The notes under the pieces were generated by a model, which did not search any database, had not been told where the DNA came from, and saw only the letters and a program-made list of their open reading frames with translations. The position numbers were made by a program, and so were the translations under genes. A DNA stretch of 64,000 nucleotides, from assembly GCA_036924285.1 (NCBI GenBank), contig JAYKYS010000002.1, positions 38,362,501 through 38,426,500 on the forward strand. Reading direction: 5' to 3'. This DNA is from Asterella californica (lineage: Eukaryota > Streptophyta > Marchantiopsida > Marchantiales > Aytoniaceae). Positions 56,965 to 64,000 of this stretch are shown piece after piece; the stretch's first letter is position 1; each line of letters starts with the position of its first letter.

Positions 56965-57230
56965 TCAAATTTATCTGTAACTGTTAAATGATAAGTACAC
57001 CTATGACGAGAGGATCTAGACAAAACCCATAAGGGTAGCACAGAAAGATGTGCTTCTGAAAACACATATATTGGATGTTACTCACAAACACCTCATACTT
57101 TCTTTGCATTTTTATTTATTACAAATCCCTTCTAAAAGAATGTCACGTAATAAATCAAACACTTGCATATTTGCGTAGATGTCACGTAATAAATCAAACA
57201 CTTGCATATTTGCACAGATAAGTACTCATG
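56965..57230 (+). repeat. Dispersed repeat R1, copy 3, with 39-bp tandem duplication
   Basis: Contains AAATTTATCTGTAA and GAGAGGATCTAGACAAAACC. At 57140-57219 the segment TGTCACGTAATAAATCAAAC ACTTGCATATTTGC occurs twice in tandem, 39 bases apart. Confidence 0.6.
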
Positions 57231-57718
57231 TCGATTTGTCCCTTCATTTCACATGAGAACCCTATCCGACAACTTCGCCATTTACTGTAGGACCTAACAG
57301 TTAACTGAAACTATGTCAACTACAAGATTTCACACACAGAGGATCACCCAAGTAGAGGGACTCACTCCCACAGGATCCCCTGATATTACAACTAGACTTT
57401 CACAGTCTGGTGTCTCCAGTACCAAGGATGGAACTCTAGACGTCTGCAATAACAAGGCCAGCTTGTTCCCTTCACGCTATCAACAGAAGACTTTTTCTCA
57501 AAAACATCAGATATTTAACTAAATCTGTAAAGAAACATACTTCTTGGAGTAAGACTAAACTAAAAAGGTTCCAATATCTTTTCGCTGTAACCAATATAGA
57601 CCAATGCAACATGTACTTCTGGCCGGGGAAAGGAAGAAGACAAGTGTGAAGAGAAGAGCTAAATCTAGTAATGCAGTTGGAAAAGACACTGCAGTCGGAT
57701 CTTATCGAACTTCTTAAC

Positions 57719-57928
57719 CTATTAATCAGTGTCAGATTATGGTTGTTTAAGAAAGATTAGTTATAATGTGATAAATAAAAAATATTTTTAAAATAAATAT
57801 AATCTTATAAACATAATGCATTCCAGAACTTACAAAGAAAGTTTATAAATCATGTGACCCTATTAATCAGTGTCAGATTATGGTTGTTTAAGAAAAGGTA
57901 GTTATAATTTGATAAATAAAAAATAATT
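57719..57928 (+). repeat. About 66-bp direct repeat, 141 bases apart
   Basis: CTATTAATCAGTGTCAGATT and the following 45 bases occur at 57719-57785 and 57860-57928 with few changes, consistent with a tandem duplication of a 141-base unit. Confidence 0.8.
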
Positions 57929-58752
57929 TGCAAAGAAAATTTATAGAACATGTAAGTTGAAGTGCGATCCTCTACTGTAAGAAATTAAGTTATATTTAAC
58001 ATCTAATTTAGCACCTCATCTTTCTCGTAAGAGAATTTAGGTAATAAATTAAACCGCTTTGCATTTTTCGGTGAAATATGCAAGGAAATAAGGACTTCAC
58101 CCAAAACCTTACCTACCAGGGGCACCCACCTCCTTTGAAGGGTCCATTGGCAAAAGAGAAGTAAGCATATTTGGAGTAACGCTAGCTTTATAAGAGTATT
58201 ACAGCGGACTGAATCATTGGACGAAAATTCCACGGCCACGAATACTCTCAACTCCCAAAGGAGGTTTTGACTCTCAGGGTCCTATGCCACGTTTGTACGA
58301 TGTGGTTCCATAAGTGTAAAGGTTTTACAGTAGTCTTTCTTTATGTGCAAGAAGGTTAGAGAACGATTTTAGGCTCCACTTAGGAAGGGTCTTCACCTAT
58401 GCATAAGTGCAATTCTACCAAGAGTTGCACTTATTGAGAAGTGCAAGAAGAATTTCATTTGCACTTGAGGAGGATATGATCTGTTTCTGGCTTCTGTTAG
58501 AAATTTGACAAAACAAAACAAATTTCAAAAACCAAAATTTATAGAGAAGTTCAACTCACATGTTTGGGTGTAACTGGTTCTGATCATAACAGGAAAACAT
58601 TTCGACGAGATTCATGCACTGACAATGTCCAGGTTCGTTTACAGTTCAAAAGTTTTCATAACTGCAAGACTTTTGCAAGTATGTACACTATTCCCATAAG
58701 CATTTTGTACATAGAGAGGGTTTGCAGCTATATAGTTTGTCGCTAGCCAAAA

Positions 58753-58936
58753 AGAGTGAGATTTTTTTGCACTTATGAAAATTACAATATTTATACTTGC
58801 GTAGTGTAAATTACAAAGAAGTAGAATTTTGGACTGCACCTGAAAGAGTGAGAAATTTTTGCACTCACCAAAATTGTAATATTTACACTTACGTAATGTA
58901 AATTACAAAAGAATAAAATTTCTGATTGCACCTGTG
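58753..58936 (+). repeat. 91-bp tandem duplication
   Basis: Units 58753-58843 and 58844-58936 both run AGAGTGAGA, TTTTTGCACT, AATATTTA, GTGTAAATTACAAA, CTGCACCTG. A 10-bp hairpin with the related word ATAAGTGCAA/TTGCACTTAT lies upstream near 58401-58432. Confidence 0.8.
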
Positions 58937-60355
58937 GAAGGATTCCATTTGCGTAGGGTGCACTTACGAGAGGACGACTCAATATATTATGGGTAGTCCT
59001 TTTACTTTACGATTTCTTTAGGGCATTCCTCCAGTAAGTTTCTTCTGTAAATAGAAATGCTTCGAGTCTTTGGGGAGTGAGCTCAAACTCATGAGTTTTG
59101 GCAGTGGAATGGAGAGATGGAGGGTGAACGGTGGGCCATGTCTCACTGCGAATGTGGACTGGTTAGGCTAGAAGGACTGTACCAGACCAGTTGAGCTCGA
59201 GCTCTTATCCGAAGTCCAAAAACAGGTAAGGTGCTAAGATTTGCGTCATCATTACGTGCAAGTTTCATAGCCTTTTGAACATTTCCGAGCTTATCGAACT
59301 CCCTGCTGAGGGATAACTACTTGGTCACGCCTCTTGAAAATTATTTTCTTTTGGTTATGTCTAACTTAACATGTCGGGGAAGACATTTTTTTCATAGTCC
59401 TCATGGTGATCAGTATATTGTTATTCACGATGTCATTGGAAATGTTGTATTTGTTATAACACGAGAGAGTGATTATATGATATGAAGAAAATAATGATAT
59501 ACTTTTCAGATAGGGGCATCCGTGAGAGTCTACTTGTATATGATGAAAGAGAGTCATGTCATTGTGATAAATGTGGTTGTCATAGATATGACAAGAGACT
59601 CGATGGTGATAGAAATGATCATCCATCTTCCGAGATGGACTGCACGTAAGAGAAAGAAAGTGACCAAATATAAAAAAAATGTAAGAGATACACCGCTTCA
59701 TCCTCTAGTATTTGAAACATATAGATCTTTAGCCACGAGGTTTTATTGTTTTGTTCAAGATTATATTAGAAATATAAATTTTTTATTTTTCTATAATAAG
59801 TAGACAACATATTTTCATTGCTCTACAAAACTTTAACTGCCGCGGTCCATAAGAGAGCAATTGAAATAAATGATTTTAACTATTGTGCAACAATAATCTA
59901 TAAAAAACTTGACTTACCATGTAATGATATCTTAAGAAATAAAAACCACATTCGAACTAATGTTTCTCTTCACATGTCCGGGTGTGAAGTGCTGTACCCT
60001 TTGGTTCTCTTTTTCCTCTTGTTCGTTTTGATGTGTTCGTCCCATCTGTTTGTTATTCATCGCGGGGCTGTTTAGATAAAGGAAGATGCACTCAGAGGTT
60101 TATCATAGACTCAACTTTCTGTACAGACAAACGAAGAGATTCTTGCTATCCCTTCATCGAACAAATAAATAACCTTCTCAAAAACTTTGACAATGATTTG
60201 GAATTTGGAGAGGCGTACATAGAACCAAAAGGGCTCTTCTGAAAAGTAATTATATTGATTAAATCTGCCTTGCATTTCAGCAACATAACTCTTTTAATAT
60301 TAGCTCAGATGATGCGTAGTTAATCAGGCTTAGTAATGCACAGTCCGTTTAGCCG
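58937..60355. other. Intergenic DNA, no gene seen
   Basis: CCTGCTGAGGGATAACTACT (59302) to 59364 recurs at 62515-62577. Short frames only; none recognisable. Confidence 0.5.
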
Positions 60356-61006
60356 AATATCTTTCCCCATGGCTTTGTACAGTGAATTTCGTTTTCTCTT
60401 ATCAGAATACGTGTAAGTATTATAAAAATTTATTCTTATAAGCTATTATAGAAAATTAAATTATTTCATAAATATTATATGTTAATCTCTCTCGGAGTAA
60501 CCAACTCATCGGGAGAGAATCCATAAGTGAAGAGCGGACTGATGCGTTCCTGGGGGTATAAGTCCGAAGTCTTAATTGTTATATCGCGATATTTGCGGAG
60601 GACGTTAATTAATATTATAACTTTTTCCATCGGAAGAGTTAGAATATTAATTAACGTACACCTCATGTACACTTCAGTGTACATAAGGTGAATATCTTCC
60701 CTCACGGTCTTGTACAGTGATTTTTTTTTTCTTATCAGAATACGTGTAAGTGTGAGAAAAATTTATAATTTAAATTTTTATAAAAATTAAATTATTTCAT
60801 AAATATTATATGTTAACCACTCTCAGGGTAACCAACTCATCCAGAGAAAACTCATAAATGAAAAATAGACTGTTGCGTTGCTGAGATATAAATCCAGAGA
60901 CCTAAATATCAAATCGCGTCATTTATTTGAGGACATTAATTAATGTTAGAACCCTTCCTTTCGGAAGGGTTAGAACCTTAACTAGTGTACTTCAGTGTAC
61001 ACGGGT
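60356..61006 (+). repeat. 334-bp tandem duplication with internal hairpins
   Basis: Units 60356-60689 and 60690-61006 share CTTGTACAGTGA, TTATCAGAATACGTGTAAG, TTTCATAAATATTATATGTT, TAACCAACTCATC, GGACRTTAATTAAT and CTTCAGTGTACA. Each unit carries foldbacks; in unit 1 GTTAATTAATATT/AATATTAATTAAC and CATGTACAC/GTGTACAT, in unit 2 AACCCTTCC/GGAAGGGTT. The hairpins sit at equivalent places though their sequences differ. Confidence 0.8.
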
Positions 61007-62225
61007 GAATATATTCCTCAACAGTCATCGGGTGAAAACCGACAAGTTCGTTTAGCCGAGAAGGAGGTCCAAGACTAAATCTGCATTTCTAGACTATTTT
61101 ACCTGACTACATTCAAATATAGTATACATCCAAAACGACCTCTCGAGCAGAGAATCGGAAAAATACAAATAAAAATGTCAAGGTAAAAACACAGATCTTT
61201 TATTGGCAAAACTCGACACCTAAATACTGCATAAGAAGAAAATAATTTATCACATTATTATTAGTGTAATTATGAAATAGCTTGTATGTGCAAGGGAGTA
61301 CCAAAGACATAACTGGACACATGTATGTAACCCGAGTTGTTGGGTACGATCTTCAATCGAGTAAATTCTATGATAAAAAAATGTTACGTTAAAAGTAAAC
61401 CCAAAAAAAAATTTACACACAAGACAATTGTCCGGCCGTGTGAAAAGAAAAGACAAGACACGGCCCGTCCGACCGTGTAATCCACAAATATGTTTGGACA
61501 AGCGAGAGCCAAGCTCTAACGACGTGTAATCGATAAGCTTGGAAATTGGACAAACATTGTAAAAGTTATAATAAACTCATGAAGTAAACGCAAAGAAACA
61601 AATTATAACCCGATCTTGGGGGTTGTAACTGACAAGCTTGGAAATTGGACACGCACAGTAAAAGCTATAATAAATCCACGAAAAATACTTAAGAAAACAT
61701 TCTTGCTGGAAAATGAAACACTAGGTCTATTAATGTATGGATAATTTGTTATATGACTTTGATTTTATGACCAGTCCATCTAACCAAACAACTAGCATGG
61801 AAAGGTTTGGTAATATATTAATAATTAAGGTGTGAACATACGTAACATAAGGAGGCCTGTCGAATGAGTGCTCTCTTATTTTTAACCTCACAATATATCA
61901 TTCTGATTAATGTAACATCTCTTCTATATTTTCTACTTGCTCGGTTTTAAGTAGGATTCGTCAGTTGGTTTTGCCTAGGTGTCCATTTCTATTCACATTC
62001 AAAGCCAAAATAATGAAGTTCCATGAGTCCAATTTAAATCACAAAGTTATAAAAGTTTTATATGTAAAATATACATTTTTTCTTTAGTTTTCGCTCTGAG
62101 AGAAAAAAAAACGACAAGCGAGAATATAGTGAACGAACTCCAGAAGGACATTAGTTCTTATCACATATAGACTAGGTTTTGCAAATGAGTAGTACATCAA
62201 AATCAGTTATACACAACAGACACCC
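61007..62225. other. Intergenic DNA, no gene seen
   Basis: AT-rich. Two similar stretches, AAGCTTGGAAATTGGACA, lie at 61537 and 61632. No supported ORF. Confidence 0.5.
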
Positions 62226-62296
62226 AATATTTAATGATAACACAAATTGAACATGGTTTTTTATACCATGTTCAATTTGTGTTATCATTAAATATT
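62226..62296. repeat. Perfect 32-bp inverted repeat (hairpin)
   Basis: Arm 62226-62257 (AATATTTAATGATAACACAA...) is perfectly complementary to 62265-62296 with a 7-base T-rich loop. No flanking duplications seen. Confidence 0.9.
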
Positions 62297-63199
62297 ATAT
62301 ATATTTTAAAAAATATTTTGAATTATTAATTATTAATCGATGAAATCCATACGAAAAATCAGAACTTACGTATAAAAGAAAACACACTGATCACTGATTC
62401 AGAAGATACAAGTCTCGAAACTCTTTCCAAGTATAAATTAAATTAGGCGAAAAGATTAAGTAATAAATTAAAGCATGCATATGAGGTGATAAGGATGAGC
62501 AGGTGGAATAACATTGTCAGCAGGGGGATAATTACTTGGTCACACCCTTGAAAACTATTTTCTCTTGGTCACACCTATGACTTTTTCACGCACTCATGGT
62601 CACATCGCATGACAGTCTTGAGTCTTCTGGTCACGAGTCCGACGTGGAGATGAGATGGTGTGTAGTAAGACTAAACGTGTGCAATCTTGAATGACAAGAT
62701 CTGTTCATTCACTATTTAAGATTAATTTAAAATTTTAATTAATTTAAATCACTCCAAACTATCATTAGTGGTGATCGATCCAAGTGATCGGTGCTTTATT
62801 TGTGAATCGGTTTTCACCGAATGATCAAATATTATCATTTATGAGTTTTGGTGTTTCTAAAATTAATTTTAATTTTTTAATGATACGCACCTTTAATTCG
62901 TGATGATCTAACGAATATGAAAATTTCCATGTCAAATTTCACGTCGAATTCGCGACCGGAAGATCGCCATGCTGTGTGACCAAAAGAACTTAAACAAGTA
63001 ATGAACATATCACACTCGCAAATAAACAAAAGCTAATCAACAAGTTGCAACAAACTTAAATAGATCTCCCGTGATTAGTGGATGTGATACCTCCACTCAG
63101 TCCAGCTAGGATTCCGAAGAAATCGGAGTAGCTTTGTTCAGGAATTTCTAACAATCGATTTGAAAAGAATCCGGAAGATAATTTGTTGTTCTTTCGCTT

Positions 63200-63520
63200 T
63201 TACTCACATGCATTAGCAATGTTTATTCTCGCGTCGTTCACTACCAGTATGTTCACTTTCTCTGCTGGATATACAAAATGCATAGCCCTAGCATAGCGCA
63301 GCACCTTGTTCTCACTCAAGCGGGAGTAGGGCAAGGAGAGCCGTGGCTCCCGTATCTTTCTTTTTGTAATGAAACACGACGAAGACTCTACAACGATGTC
63401 AGTCGAACTGGAACGTGTATTATCTACACTCCGCATTAACCATCCTAACCTACCGACAGACAGACGGGCTATGAATGTTTGTTCACATCGGAAAGAATAA
63501 TACGAAGTTATGCAACATTT
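63200..63520 (-). CDS. Hypothetical protein-like ORF near right edge
   Basis: Minus-strand frame open from 63520 to TAA 63202-63200. The stretch from Met 63436 reads like protein (ITKRKIREPRLSLPYSRLSE, then KVLRYARAMHFVYPAEK). A pyrimidine-rich run ending TCGGTAG on the minus strand just upstream resembles a splice acceptor. With the next ORF it could form exons of one minus-strand gene continuing right of the window, or be an unrecognised transposon relic. I do not recognise a domain. Confidence 0.25.
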   Translation of the reverse strand, partial: KCCITSYYSFRCEQTFIARLSVGRLGWLMRSVDNTRSSSTDIVVESSSCFITKRKIREPRLSLPYSRLSENKVLRYARAMHFVYPAEKVNILVVNDARINIANACE

Positions 63521-63684
63521 CTAAAGGTGAACTTTCAGAAGTATCAACCGTAAAGTTCTGTATATGCAAACTGGAACATCTTTTCCGAAACAGAACAGCA
63601 GACTTGATAGTTTTGCAGATTGAATTCTCAGACAGTTGATCTTTTTGACAATACCCGTTCTGAATCTACTTGGTATAGTTAACG

Positions 63685-63969
63685 TTACACATGCTTCGAC
63701 TTCTTGTGAACAGATTCGACGATGAAATGGGGATCCTCGGCGTGCTTTTCTACTTTTGATACGAAGCGAGGTGGGATGGACATCAAAGCTTCTTTGTAGA
63801 CTGTTACGTTAACTTTCGTTTCAATACCTTTGGTGAGGGAGACGCCAGTACCTTCGGACTTTAATGGTGTCTCATTCTCGTTCCGGAAAATGCTCCTCGC
63901 TTCCTTCTCTTTCTGCCACCACACCAACATCTTAAGAGGTTTCTGACACAGGATGATGTCGGTAGCAAA
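63685..63969 (-). CDS. Hypothetical protein-like ORF at right edge
   Basis: Minus-strand frame from 63969 (preceded by a stop) to TAA 63687-63685; first Met 63930. The composition is protein-like: KMLVWWQKEKEARSIF, then SEGTGVSLTKGIETKVNVTV, then PPRFVSKVEKHAEDPHFIV. Charged, without a signal peptide or membrane segment. No family recognised. Possible exon with the ORF at 63200-63520. Confidence 0.3.
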   Translation of the reverse strand, partial: FATDIILCQKPLKMLVWWQKEKEARSIFRNENETPLKSEGTGVSLTKGIETKVNVTVYKEALMSIPPRFVSKVEKHAEDPHFIVESVHKKSKHV

Positions 63970-64000
63970 CTAGAGTTCGAGACCGAGGAAAGTGTGAATG

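Noticed and set aside
1..64000. CRISPR arrays, bacterial operons or riboswitches
   Set aside because: No regularly spaced short repeats with unique spacers and no prokaryotic gene organisation; the window is eukaryotic.

Overview
The window reads as nuclear DNA of a land plant. It holds plant-type Ty3/Gypsy retrotransposons, a short run of TTTAGGG telomere-type repeats near 55.7 kb, and AT-rich intergenic DNA, with no bacterial-style genes. A bryophyte fits my recollection of related elements, but that is unverified inference. I could not support any intact host gene, rRNA, tRNA or CRISPR array.

Left half (1-44.5 kb): nested, mutually interrupting retrotransposons. I name them by family. Family A has an LTR of about 1.39 kb starting TGTCGTGTCGTGG, with a 157-bp repeat in U3. 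Family B has LTRs starting TGTCGT with CGACA/TGACA ends. Family C has an LTR starting TGTAACGACC and an intact pol. Order: A1 (+, 1-5111, open at the left edge) is inserted in B2 (-, 5112-11791). B2 sits in the 3' LTR of A4 (-, 11792-14143). A4 is fused head-to-head at about 14143 to B3 (+, 14144-21717). B3 abuts the gag of A7 (+, 21718-23391). A 457-bp unit with 108-bp direct repeats follows. At 28126-36581 one family A LTR (5' LTR of A6) is split by element C (28866-35985). A6 gag-protease continues to about 38747. A much older family A pol relic (A8, 39405-41598) and a relic integrase of another Gypsy lineage (D, 43585-44425) follow.

Right part (44.7-64 kb): AT-rich, gene-poor DNA with degenerate dispersed repeats, short tandem duplications, perfect hairpins, a (TTTAGGG)3 tract and two weak minus-strand ORFs at the far right edge.

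How the pieces work together: families A and B encode Gag plus an aspartic protease in one frame and RT-RNase H-integrase in the -1 frame. At the gag/pol overlap of B3 and B2 I find a slippery heptamer G GGT TTT in the gag frame, a 7-nt spacer, a hairpin with one compensatory pair change, and a loop able to pair with a site about 20 nt downstream. This is the architecture of a -1 ribosomal frameshift pseudoknot. A1 keeps the folds but has a mutated heptamer. The same families carry Asp-His-Gly where retroviral-type proteases have Asp-Thr/Ser-Gly. These two features are the best candidates for something little described. Element C instead has gag and pol in one frame separated by a single UAG.
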